Source: Acinetobacter sp. ANC 3903 | GTDB lineage: Bacteria; Pseudomonadota; Gammaproteobacteria; Pseudomonadales; Moraxellaceae | DNA: 64,000 bases | Reading direction: 5' to 3' | Assembly: GCF_002135315.1 (NCBI RefSeq) | Contig: NZ_NEGA01000008.1 | Coordinates: 1 to 64,000, forward strand | Part shown: piece by piece, positions 42,607 to 50,621 of the stretch | Numbering within the stretch: the first letter of the stretch is position 1 | How the letters are laid out: the number at the start of each line of letters is the position of its first letter | Notes under the pieces: model-generated | Databases searched by the model: none | What the model was told of the DNA's origin: nothing | What the model saw: the letters and a program-made list of their open reading frames with translations, nothing else | Program-made: the position numbers and the translations under genes

Positions 42607-43560
42607 TTAGCCTTCTATCATCTGTGCTTGCAACTCACTTTGTTCAGCCTGTTGCTGTGCCTTAAATGCTAAAACCAGGCTTGCAAACTTTAACTCTTCC
42701 AGACGTAACTTTAAAAATGATTCATTAATTCGGGCATAACTAAATGCTGTTCCATAATGATTGATCAGGATAAAGTCATCTTGCAGTGCTTGAATAAACT
42801 CCCCCATCGTGTCATCAGTCAGTTGTAATAAATACAGATCGGCCTTACTGTTAAACACATGAGTAACCAGAGCGATAGCCGAAAGTCGGCGATTTTCTTC
42901 AACATAATCACATTGTCCCACCGTGTTTGCTGCAATGGCATTTTTTATTTTACGGCGCACTTCTTTTAACTGCTGCACGGCATGAATTTCATCATAGCCA
43001 TCAATTAACTGATCCAAAACTGTTTGTGCAGGATATAAATATTGGATGCCATAACCATGAATCTTATTTTCCAATGCTTTCGAAATTGCCGCTAAGTTTT
43101 CTTGTTCTACCGCTTGATTATAAACACCACCTAATCGTTCTCTCGCCTGGGCTTCCAGATTAACTCGGCTATTTTTTTCCAGTTTTTCCAGATAATGTCG
43201 AACACTTTCAATCTCTGCCTCGATTTTTTCCAGCAGAAACTCTGCTTCAGTTTTAGTGACTTCTACAAAGCTCTCGACCTGGTTTTTTCGCTCTGCAACA
43301 TAGTCTTCAATATCTAAAACATCCTGATACTGACTGAGCTTTTCAAGCTTGTTTTTTAAATTTCCGATTTCTATACGACAGGTATTCAATTGATGATGCA
43401 GCGCATCGTTTTGCTGTTCATGCTCTGCCAGATTATTGCGCGTGCGATCCAGATTCACCTGTAAAGACTCGAGGTTGAGCTGTTTTTTTCTTATTTGTAT
43501 GATTGCCCGATAAAGCAATCCCACCAAAATAATGGTGGTCAGGATATATAGATAAATCAT
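42607..43560 (-). CDS. Membrane-anchored coiled-coil DUF4041 protein (SNIPE-like, no nuclease domain)
   Basis: 317 aa. Residues 1-20 form one transmembrane segment, followed by a long coiled coil (about 25-150, rich in E, K, L and Q). A C-terminal domain at about 150-300 shows the DUF4041 pattern: Y-D-E-I-H-A-V-Q-Q-L-K-E-V-R near 190, C-D-Y-V-E-E-N-R-R near 218, V-F-N-S-K-A-D-L near 237, I-N-H-Y-G-T-A-F-S-Y-A-R-I near 272 and R-L-E-E-L-K near 293. In SNIPE anti-phage proteins this domain precedes a GIY-YIG/Mug113 nuclease; here the protein ends about 20 residues after DUF4041. Only 150 bp separate it from rraB, so no nuclease is encoded downstream. Neighbours suggest no operon. Confidence 0.8.
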   Translation of the reverse strand: MIYLYILTTIILVGLLYRAIIQIRKKQLNLESLQVNLDRTRNNLAEHEQQNDALHHQLNTCRIEIGNLKNKLEKLSQYQDVLDIEDYVAERKNQVESFVEVTKTEAEFLLEKIEAEIESVRHYLEKLEKNSRVNLEAQARERLGGVYNQAVEQENLAAISKALENKIHGYGIQYLYPAQTVLDQLIDGYDEIHAVQQLKEVRRKIKNAIAANTVGQCDYVEENRRLSAIALVTHVFNSKADLYLLQLTDDTMGEFIQALQDDFILINHYGTAFSYARINESFLKLRLEELKFASLVLAFKAQQQAEQSELQAQMIEG

Positions 43561-43795
43561 TATTCTTATCTCAAAATTATTATTTCAAAGAAATGTGACA
43601 CATTATTTATTATTAATTTTTCTCAATCACCAGAAAAAGGGATATTGTGTGCGAATGATCGCACTTTTTTATTATTCCAAGATTTTCATCATCATAAATC
43701 AGTTAGCTGACAAGAAGAAGATAGCTCTCATAGCATATATGTAACTTATTATTAAGATTATAGAATACTGAACATATAAATTCTTAAGATATTGA

Positions 43796-44461
43796 TTAAA
43801 AAGGCACTTTTACCTTAATTTCAACATTTTCTCTGCTTAAAGGCTGTGTAAAAGACAGATAACTGGCATGTAAAGCCATGCGTTTTAAGGGACTCTGCTG
43901 CGGTGCTGGATGATAGAGCTTGTCGCCAGTAATCGGATGCCCGATATATTGCATATGCACCCGCAACTGATGCGAGCGCCCGGTAATTGGGGTCAGCAAT
44001 ACCCGGCTAATGTCTTCTGCTGCCGAATATTCCAAGGCCTGATATAGAGTCTTAGCAGATTTTCCCAATTCAAAATGCACGATTTGACGCGGCCGGTTTT
44101 CCCAGTCAGTAATTAATGGCACTTCGACACTGCCCTCAGCTTCAAGCTTGCCTTGAACCAGCGCAATGTAATTTTTTTTGACGGTACGTGCCTGAAACAT
44201 TTTACTGACTGCCACTTCTGCTTCACGGTGTTTGGCAAACATCAAAATGCCCGAGGTGGCCATATCTAAACGGTGGGTAATTTTAGCATTGGGATAGCGT
44301 TCCAGTACGCGCAAATAAGCACTGTCATGGTGTTCAGGCAAACGCCCCGGAACCGACAACAACCCGGCCGGTTTTTCAATCACCACCAAGTCTTCATCTT
44401 CATAGACAATAGCAAGCGGTTCCTGAGGCGGCATATAAACGAAGTTATCGTTAATGGGCAT
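43796..44461 (-). CDS. rluA: 23S rRNA/tRNA pseudouridine synthase RluA
   Basis: 221 aa, close to E. coli RluA in length. The catalytic motif H-R-L-D-M-A-T-S-G places Asp66 as the nucleophile. P-A-G-L-L-S-V-P-G-R and I-T-G-R-S-H-Q-L-R-V-H-M are also present, and there is no S4 domain, as expected for RluA. E. coli RluA modifies U746 of 23S rRNA and U32 of several tRNAs. It starts 55 bp after an uncharacterised gene on the same strand. Confidence 0.93.
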   Translation of the reverse strand: MPINDNFVYMPPQEPLAIVYEDEDLVVIEKPAGLLSVPGRLPEHHDSAYLRVLERYPNAKITHRLDMATSGILMFAKHREAEVAVSKMFQARTVKKNYIALVQGKLEAEGSVEVPLITDWENRPRQIVHFELGKSAKTLYQALEYSAAEDISRVLLTPITGRSHQLRVHMQYIGHPITGDKLYHPAPQQSPLKRMALHASYLSFTQPLSRENVEIKVKVPF

Positions 44462-44516
44462 AGCGAATACGGCATATGGGAGAATGGGCGCAAAATAACA
44501 ATCTCTGCTACCGCTG

Positions 44517-44987
44517 TCAATGCCGTGACACCCGGCCAGAATTAGTCTGATGCGATTTTTCCCGGGTGGTCTTATAGCTGTCTTTCAGGGTTTCCAGCTG
44601 ACCATTTAAAAAATGGTTAAGGTATGCTCTGGCCTGATCCAGAGTGAGCTGTTTAAAGGCCACATAATCCTTGTTTTTTAAGGTGACTAAACCAAACAGG
44701 TTTTTTTGCGGCGTGATAATTTCAATATCACTGTCCAGTTTAAATGCCAGCTGATCGGAAGCTGAATAGGCATTTAAGCTGAGGCACACGCTTTGCTGGG
44801 TATCGGTATCGGTTACGGTAAATGTGGTAATGGCCCCATTCATTTCCAGTTGCGAAACCAGTTGGCGACGCCAGTTGATTGCATCGAATTGGCTTAATAT
44901 TTCTGTACTTTTAAATAATCCTAAAGCTTCTGCATCCTGCTCACTCAAGTGTTGCGGATGACGAATTTCCAATTCGTATTTTTTCAT
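44517..44987 (-). CDS. Conserved-looking hypothetical protein
   Basis: 156 aa, cytosolic, no signal peptide or membrane segment. Mixed alpha/beta composition with a polar, basic C-terminal tail. I do not recognise a domain. It is 55 bp upstream of rluA in the same direction and could share its transcript. Repeat copy A lies upstream of its start codon. Confidence 0.7.
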   Translation of the reverse strand: MKKYELEIRHPQHLSEQDAEALGLFKSTEILSQFDAINWRRQLVSQLEMNGAITTFTVTDTDTQQSVCLSLNAYSASDQLAFKLDSDIEIITPQKNLFGLVTLKNKDYVAFKQLTLDQARAYLNHFLNGQLETLKDSYKTTREKSHQTNSGRVSRH

Positions 44988-45190
44988 TGTTATTGGCTCA
45001 TTTTATAATGATCAACTTGCATTCTAGCAAGAGTTTTTTCAGCCGACTATTTTGTTTTTTGATGGAAAATCACTTTATATCAATTGATAAGTATACTTTT
45101 AATGATGGAATGCACATTCAGCTGGGTAAAATTTGATATAGATTAAACAAATGAAAAGAAAAAGAATTGTTATTTTTTATTGTTTGGAAA

Positions 45191-45464
45191 AAATTTTTAG
45201 GGTGTTAGGGAAAACATTGGAGTTTACTTCAACTATCACACTTTGTAAGTGATGATCTTATAGCCTATAAACTTATGATCTATAGCGTCCTAAGCCGAAT
45301 CGAGACCTTTTGGGTAAGTACTACACTCACGTTGTACGCAACTGGCAGCAATCTACTCTTTCCGATCCCTTATCACACCCTTGAGATATATGTTAGCCAA
45401 AGAGAATCGGGATTAATTTCCTAAGATTTTTGATTTTCTATTATTTTTGGAAATTTTTCCCTCC
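45191..45464 (+). repeat. Dispersed repeat of about 270 bp, copy A
   Basis: Shares with copy B (46827-47096) the start AATTTTTTAGGGTGTTAGGG and, between 45278 and 45371, a 94-base core that differs from B at only five positions with no gaps. Similarity fades near CCTAAGATTTT. Within the unit, AGGGTGT near the left end can pair with ACACCCT near 45377, with an adjacent GGGA/TCCC pair, which would close a structure of about 185 nt. No ORF spans it. The strand given is that of the matching orientation only. Confidence 0.85.
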
Positions 45465-45580
45465 AAATAATTCATTCACAAAATTTTTTATCTTTTCAAG
45501 AAAAATAAAGGTTATTTATTGCATAAAAAACAGAATTAATGGAATTTGTCTCCAATCCTCAGCGTACATCCCTGCTCACT

Positions 45581-46294
45581 TTAATCGGCCAGATAATAAT
45601 CAACCGTAGACACTACCCGGACTTTCTTTAAATACGGCGTATTACTGTCGCGGTCTTCAATACTAAACAGACCCTGATTGGCCGCCTTGATTTTACCTAA
45701 ACGGCTTTTGGAATCTGCGGCAAATTTTTCTGCTACAGTGCGGGCATTTTGAGTTGCCTGTTCAATCATGGCCGGTTTAATATCATTTAACTTGGTAAAT
45801 AAATATTCGGTTCTTTGTCCCGAATCATCGCCACCAAAAGCAATGCCCTTTTTACCCAAGACCACCAAGCGACTTTGCGCAGCCCTTACTGCATCTATTT
45901 TGTGAGTATAGACAGTAATGGTTTGATGTGCGGTATAACGCAGTGCCACATTGGCATCGCCGCCATATTGCTGGGCATATTTATCGGTGGTGACTGGAGC
46001 TCCGGTAGTGATTTCCCCAGCGCTAAAACCTTCCGCTTTCAAGAAAGTCTGTATTTGCTGGGTTTGTATTTCCATGGTGTCATACAGCTGGGTCAGATCC
46101 TGACTGGCAGAACTAAAACGAATCGGCCATACCGCCACATCGGCTTTGACCTCGCGTTCGGACAAGCCTTTGACCGAAACAATGCGTTCATATTGTTTAA
46201 TTTTGACTGCACTACTGCCCAGAATCCATCCTGCCACAATCATCCCCAAGCAAATAAAAGCGCCTAAAACCAGTGCCGATTTAAATTGATTCAT
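45581..46294 (-). CDS. SIMPL-domain (DUF541) protein
   Basis: 237 aa. Residues 8-28 form a membrane anchor or uncleaved signal. The SIMPL/DUF541 domain follows: an R-I-V-S-V-K-G-L-S-E-R-E-V strand, a central Y-T-A-H-Q-T-I-T-V, and the closing block A-R-T-V-A-E-K-F-A-A-D-S. Members are periplasmic or surface-anchored oligomers with poorly defined roles, including Brucella BP26 and a mammalian IRAK-interacting homologue. It is flanked by repeat copy A downstream and a small membrane protein upstream. Confidence 0.88.
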   Translation of the reverse strand: MNQFKSALVLGAFICLGMIVAGWILGSSAVKIKQYERIVSVKGLSEREVKADVAVWPIRFSSASQDLTQLYDTMEIQTQQIQTFLKAEGFSAGEITTGAPVTTDKYAQQYGGDANVALRYTAHQTITVYTHKIDAVRAAQSRLVVLGKKGIAFGGDDSGQRTEYLFTKLNDIKPAMIEQATQNARTVAEKFAADSKSRLGKIKAANQGLFSIEDRDSNTPYLKKVRVVSTVDYYLAD

Positions 46295-46426
46295 GGTTCT
46301 GAATTCCTCTTCTGCTTGATTTTTTATTGTAGTTTGACCATTTTTTAGCTTAGAAACTGCTGTTTAAGTGATGCTCTATTCGCATGTTTGCACCAGGCTT
46401 GGTTTTTGTAAATTGCTCAATCCGGT

Positions 46427-46678
46427 TTAGGCAGTTCGTATCAGATATAGGGCAAGAAATGGCACCAGATTAAGCAGTAAAATGCCAATTTTATATATGG
46501 CCATACCACCATAATGAATGGCATCAAAAGTGGTGTCTGAGAGCTGGAACCATTTGCCATGAACCTGTTTCATCCAGTCACGGGCAAAAATAAAGGCTAA
46601 AAACCAGATCATTAATATAATGTAATTAATCAGCAATGAACTAAGTAAAAAACGACTCCATAAATCATCATTCATCAT
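46427..46678 (-). CDS. Small two-helix membrane protein (possibly DUF6868)
   Basis: 83 aa with two transmembrane segments (about 10-32 and 58-80) separated by a loop containing H-G-K-W-F-Q-L-S. The pattern recalls small inner-membrane proteins annotated DUF6868; function unknown. The start codon lies within three tandem copies of ATGATGA (46665-46685), so alternative ATGs occur in two frames. It is 132 bp upstream of the SIMPL gene, same strand. Confidence 0.75.
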   Translation of the reverse strand: MMNDDLWSRFLLSSLLINYIILMIWFLAFIFARDWMKQVHGKWFQLSDTTFDAIHYGGMAIYKIGILLLNLVPFLALYLIRTA

Positions 46679-46826
46679 TCATCATTTTTATTGTCTGCCT
46701 GAGTAGTAGCTTATGATTTCTAAATTAGCAGATTTTATCAACAAAAATGAACCACTGATTTGTATCCGTTTTTTTGAATTTAAATTTGATTTTTTAAAAT
46801 TTTTATCATTTATTTTTATTTCAGAG

Positions 46827-47096
46827 AATTTTTTAGGGTGTTAGGGAAAACATGCTGTTTCACTTCAACTATTACAACTGGGTAAGTTATAACCTGATGC
46901 CTATAAATTGGTAATCTATAGCGTCCTAAGCCGAATCAAGACCTTGTGGGTAAGTACTACACTGACGTTATACGCAACTGGCAGCAATCTACTCTTTTCG
47001 ATCCCTTTCACACCCTTGAGATATAGAATAGCCCAAGGCGTATGGGATTAATTTCCGAAGATTTTGCAATTTTTATCATTTTCAGGATATTTTCCC
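46827..47096 (+). repeat. Dispersed repeat of about 270 bp, copy B
   Basis: Partner of copy A in the same orientation, 1.6 kb away, with the near-identical core at 46914-47007. The AGGGTGT and ACACCCT complementary ends are kept although the inner left third has diverged. Like copy A, it lies in the gap 5' of a minus-strand gene and 3' of another. No terminal inverted repeats or target duplication were found. Confidence 0.85.
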
Positions 47097-47234
47097 GTTT
47101 TATCCAAATTTATAAAAAAAATTCCCAATTCAAGTGAAAATATCGTTTTTAATTACGCTAAAGCCGTATGGATTGCAATTTTTTCTCTACAGAAAGGGCT
47201 GGGATCACGCAAGAGACCAGCCCTGTTGATCCTG

Positions 47235-47936
47235 TTATTTCTTCTTGGTCATTTCTGAAAGCAAATCCAGTTGAATTTCCTGAATCTTCGCCAGACGATC
47301 CCACTGATGCATTAAAAGATGATCGAGTTTTTCATGTAAATGCCGAATTTCCAATTCAGCTTTCAAGTTGACCTGATAATCATTTTGCGAACGCAAACGG
47401 TCTTTGGCTTCCTGCCGGTTTTGGCTCATCATGATTACGGGCGCTTGAATAGCTGCCAGACAGGACAGCATTAAATTTAATAAAATAAACGGATATGGAT
47501 CTGCAGGATGTTTCACCATTACCACCGTATTGACCAAAATCCATAAGGCCAAGAAAATGGCAAAGCAGATCAAAAAGGTCCAGCTACCGCCGAAACTTGC
47601 AATCTTATCGGCCAGTTTTTCTCCAAAAGTCCAATTCTGATCGAGCTTGTTCTCTATATTTTTGCTGATCAGCTCATGCTGTTGCATACTGTTCAACACT
47701 TCATATTCCAGATCAGTGACTTCACCTTGTTCAGATTTTAATATGGACTGCACATACTGCATACGATATTTGGTTAAATCGGCTTGGCAGATAAAGTCTC
47801 CAGATGACCACTCCGGAAAATCCTTTGAGATTTCCTCTGTAATGACTTTTCGAATTGTTCCGATAGGAATCAGGCTTTTTTTAGGAAAGCTTTTCTTGCA
47901 GACCATACATGTTTGACATTCTGTTTTTCCATTCAT
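47235..47936 (-). CDS. DUF1003 membrane protein with N-terminal zinc-finger-like segment
   Basis: 233 aa. The N-terminus has C-x-x-C-x-x-C (residues 7-13), perhaps a small metal site. Two membrane helices (about 118-138 and 148-170) belong to DUF1003: F-G-G-S-W-T-F-L-I-C-F, then D-P-Y-P-F-I-L-L-N-L-M-L-S and A-P-V-I-M-M-S-Q-N-R. A C-terminal coiled coil carries H-E-K-L-D. Family function is unknown. It sits upstream of repeat copy B. Confidence 0.88.
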   Translation of the reverse strand: MNGKTECQTCMVCKKSFPKKSLIPIGTIRKVITEEISKDFPEWSSGDFICQADLTKYRMQYVQSILKSEQGEVTDLEYEVLNSMQQHELISKNIENKLDQNWTFGEKLADKIASFGGSWTFLICFAIFLALWILVNTVVMVKHPADPYPFILLNLMLSCLAAIQAPVIMMSQNRQEAKDRLRSQNDYQVNLKAELEIRHLHEKLDHLLMHQWDRLAKIQEIQLDLLSEMTKKK

Positions 47937-48138
47937 AAGCGCGCTCTTGTTCTATTGTCACTTTTACTCTGTTTCAAAGCCACTATCCGGCTACCTGGCT
48001 TGCAATATAGGCTGGGATAAATTGTATTGATTTTATACCAGCTTGCTGCAAAGACCGCTGCGTCTTTTCTACCTGACTCAAATTTTTTAAGCATCCTGTC
48101 GGGATTGATCTTGAATATTCAGATCATAAACAGATACC

Positions 48139-48360
48139 TTATCTAACAAATAGCTGACGGGTATGATGATTGATATAGGCATTTAAACCATCGCCATACT
48201 GGGCCAACTGTTTCATGTTTTCGACATGTTGATATCCGGCACTGGCATAACTATAGGTATAAATTTTTGATTTTTTCCTGAATTGAACCCGAATGAATTC
48301 CCGGCCAATTTCATAGTTGGCCACACCTGAGTCATGATTGAGATCAAGATAACGTTGCAA
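48139..48360 (-). CDS. Small hypothetical protein
   Basis: 73 aa, with G-V-A-N-Y-E-I-G-R-E-F-I-R-V-Q-F followed by Y-x-Y-S-Y and a Q-Y-G-D-G-L-N-A-Y-I segment. It recalls short conserved proteins of about 70 residues found beside varied genes in bacteria, in which a beta-sheet core carries a G-x-G-L-x-x-x-I end; no function is known. The ribosome binding site is weak. Confidence 0.55.
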   Translation of the reverse strand: MQRYLDLNHDSGVANYEIGREFIRVQFRKKSKIYTYSYASAGYQHVENMKQLAQYGDGLNAYINHHTRQLFVR

Positions 48361-48481
48361 TTCAGCTGCCCTAAAAACTGTGAATCTAGGGTTTTACATG
48401 GGGATAATTTGATTAATTTTCAAACAAAATTAAATGATAAAATCCTCTGCTTAAGAAGCAGCGATTTGCATCTTTTAATAT

Positions 48482-49198
48482 TCAATCAAAATACAATTCA
48501 TCAAAGTCTTTTATCTTAGACAGGTAAATAGGCGCAAAATTGATTTTGCTCCATGTTTCTTTAAATTTGGGATCCCCTTCAGGGTCTTCGTTTAAATTTT
48601 GCCGAACCAACTTTTTCGCGGTTAAAAAATTAATACTGGTTTCGCTTTGTATATATGGGCCATGATTTTCTGAACTTTCATAACCCATCAGGCGCAGGTC
48701 ATTGCCTTCTACTCTAAAGCTATATCCCCACCAACCATAGCGACCATGTCCATAATTGACCAAGAGTTTGTTTTTCTCTATACCCAGCATTAAATCGGGC
48801 GCGAAATACACGCCTCCATCTTCATTTTCTGAACTGAAACAGGACAGGTTTTGCAGCAATTTTTTGTATTTGCCATTTTCATTCAGCAGCACAATGAGAC
48901 CACGGCGGTTACGGTCAAGCTTGCCACGGTATTCATCCATAACCCACTGCTTTGGATCTGTACTTTTGACAATCAATATCAGGTCATTTTTAGCGTCTTT
49001 GTTTAAATCACCTTCAATTGCTTCAAACAGCACATATTTTTCAGGAATATAGGCTTGGTATTTGAGGCGGTCTTTTTGCAGTTTGACCTGTTCGGGAGAA
49101 GCTGTAGTTTGGGCCAGACTTAGTGTGGGCATGGCAAGCGCCAGCAGCATATAGACAGATAAAGTAGAGCACTTAAACATAGCAACTATGGCCCTCAT
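48482..49198 (-). CDS. Secreted hypothetical protein with FG-GAP-like motif
   Basis: 238 aa with a signal peptide (about residues 1-29, ending S-L-A). The stretch E-G-D-L-N-K-D-A-K-N-D-L-I-L near residue 63 resembles the calcium-binding D-x-N-x-D repeat seen in FG-GAP/VCBS proteins, but only one such unit is seen. The rest is a beta-rich soluble domain. An internal ATG at residue 7 is a possible alternative start. Probably periplasmic; unknown role. Confidence 0.7.
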   Translation of the reverse strand: MRAIVAMFKCSTLSVYMLLALAMPTLSLAQTTASPEQVKLQKDRLKYQAYIPEKYVLFEAIEGDLNKDAKNDLILIVKSTDPKQWVMDEYRGKLDRNRRGLIVLLNENGKYKKLLQNLSCFSSENEDGGVYFAPDLMLGIEKNKLLVNYGHGRYGWWGYSFRVEGNDLRLMGYESSENHGPYIQSETSINFLTAKKLVRQNLNEDPEGDPKFKETWSKINFAPIYLSKIKDFDELYFD

Positions 49199-49385
49199 TC
49201 AATTTATTCTTTTGTCAGCTGAACTGAAGCCTTCAGAATAGCATTTACGACCAGATTCATCGAGGATCTACCAACGCATCAGCATAAGCTCATCACTTTA
49301 TTTATGTTATCTATTTCCATTTGAACCCATCAAAAAACCCATCAAATAGTGGGTTCTTAGACAGCCATAATCATTGCTATAAATT

Positions 49386-49592
49386 TCATTCTACGCAGCA
49401 CTTGCTACAGCCTTCCACTTTTTCAGTCGGCCAATTCATTCTTGCACGTTTATAGGCCAGTTCGTAATTTGCAAAATATCCAATCACAATCTGGTCATCG
49501 AACTTGGGCAGGTCTTCGCAGCCCAGTGTCGCATTGTGTATGTGGTGTACGCCTTTGGCTGTAGGTTGTTCATCTACAATAAATTTGATCAT
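49386..49592 (-). CDS. Small Cys-rich hypothetical protein
   Basis: 68 aa. An internal Cys (residue 25) and a C-terminal C-S-K-C-C cluster could bind metal. No signal peptide. The hairpin AACCCA / TGGGTT near 49335-49356 may terminate it. A GGGGAACT ribosome binding site precedes the ATG. Family not recognised. Confidence 0.6.
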   Translation of the reverse strand: MIKFIVDEQPTAKGVHHIHNATLGCEDLPKFDDQIVIGYFANYELAYKRARMNWPTEKVEGCSKCCVE

Positions 49593-50000
49593 TTATAGTT
49601 CCCCGAATAATTTTTATAAAGTTCAACCATAAATAAACCCATATAAATATTATGGATTTAATTCCATATTAAAATTATGCCTTTATTGAGTAAAAATCAA
49701 GCGGTTTTACATGAAATATCAGCGACATTCTTTAAATAAATATTTCTTAAAAATTTTGTATAAACATATATTTTATTTACATTTTCAAGGCAGTTTTTTC
49801 CTGTTATTTTCTTGTCCAAAGCGTACCCAGCATATCAGCATAATAATTAGCATCCTGATACATCAGGGCATCCGCACAGACAAGGCAAAGACAGAATTGA
49901 CAGCAAAGCCGCCCCAATTCATTCACCTGTGGAAATCACGGAATTTGCTATTCCGCCTGTAGTCGCGGTTGATACACTGCGATAGAATGCCCAGCCAACA
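49593..50000. other. Intergenic stretch, nothing convincing
   Basis: About 400 bp. A plus-strand open frame (49711-49962) codes for a basic, aromatic-rich 83-residue peptide without a good ribosome binding site and is not called. No repeat or RNA gene was recognised. Confidence 0.5.
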
Positions 50001-50030
50001 AAAAAGCCCTGTCGAGTGATAGGGCTTTTG
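50001..50030 (-). terminator. Intrinsic terminator of the zinc-ribbon gene
   Basis: AAAAGCCCT / AGGGCTTTT with a 10-base loop, 36 bp past the stop codon; A and T runs on both sides. Confidence 0.85.
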
Positions 50031-50065
50031 TTCAAAACAGAGGGTAACTGTTTGAGGTGTGCAGC

Positions 50066-50209
50066 TTAGGCAATTTTTTCGTTAAATTTATTGCCAAGGC
50101 ATTTGGTACACGGTGGTAGACGATCAGTACCAATTTCTAAGTAGACGCGATGTCCACATTGAACACAAAAATAGAAGCCTGTTCCGGGTTTTTCGCCAGC
50201 AGTAACCAT
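50066..50209 (-). CDS. 47-residue zinc-ribbon protein
   Basis: The minus-strand ATG at 50209 is preceded by GGAGAAC. The protein (M-V-T-A-G-E-K-P-G-T-G-F-Y-F-C-V-Q-C-G) has two CxxC knuckles (C-V-Q-C and C-T-K-C) about 20 residues apart and ends K-I-A. It resembles the zinc-ribbon end of DUF1451-like small proteins, common in gamma-proteobacteria and of unknown function. It has its own terminator and is divergent from the retron. Confidence 0.85.
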   Translation of the reverse strand: MVTAGEKPGTGFYFCVQCGHRVYLEIGTDRLPPCTKCLGNKFNEKIA

Positions 50210-50440
50210 TTTTGTTCTCCATGGGTTTTAGAAATGGTGAACAAAGTATAGTCGCTTTTTTAAGTTTGTCTATTGTTCATTTTTAAAAATTATGGTGTCA
50301 TTTTTGAAAATGATGATGTTGTTTGGGCGATGGGTAATTTTATAAAGAAATTTTGATTGTTTTATACAAATTTAGTTAATACTTTTTTCTTATCTAAACT
50401 AAAACTTTAATTATAATCCCACTAAAAACATCATAATAAT
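50210..50440. other. AT-rich spacer before the retron
   Basis: Very AT-rich sequence between the zinc-ribbon gene start and the retron promoter. It includes a TATAAT hexamer at 50412-50417 without a good -35. No integrase, inverted repeat or attachment site was recognised. Confidence 0.5.
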
Positions 50441-50469
50441 TTGATTTTAATAGAAATTAATTATAGAAT
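50441..50469 (+). promoter_or_regulatory. Sigma-70 promoter of the retron
   Basis: TTGATT (50441-50446), a 17-base spacer, and TAGAAT (50464-50469). The expected start site, about 7 bases downstream, falls at 50476, the first base of the a1 arm of the msr-msd RNA. Confidence 0.65.
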
Positions 50470-50475
50470 CCTCCA

Positions 50476-50616
50476 GCCCTTTGGGAAGATTTTTAGATTG
50501 CGTATCGCAGTCTGTTTTGAAAATGTGAAAGGCGTATTGTCAAATTTGCCAATGTTATGTTGTGTGCTGTTACTGGTAGTGCCGCTGTGCTGTGACCATA
50601 TGAGTTCCCAAGGGGC
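50476..50616 (+). ncRNA. Retron msr-msd RNA, Ec67-like
   Basis: Bases 50476-50487 (GCCCTTTGGGAA, arm a1) pair with 50605-50616 (TTCCCAAGGGGC, arm a2) in a 12-bp stem with one G-U pair. Directly after a1 comes G50488, the candidate branching guanosine, in AAGATTTTT. A first msr hairpin follows, AGATTGC (50495-50501) / GCAGTCT (50507-50513), with a 5-base loop. This order matches the msr of Retron-Eco2 (Ec67) as I remember it. Near the 3' end TGTGCTGTGAC resembles the corresponding part of its msd. The reverse-transcribed segment should lie roughly within 50514-50604; its fold was not computed. Confidence 0.85.
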
Positions 50617-50621
50617 ACCAA

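Noticed and set aside
45191..47096. Repeats A and B as extra copies of retron msr-msd RNA
   Set aside because: They share no a1/a2 stem, branching-G context or hairpin with the retron RNA, and no RT follows them.
49711..49962. 83-residue plus-strand ORF
   Set aside because: No good ribosome binding site, odd composition, no family likeness.
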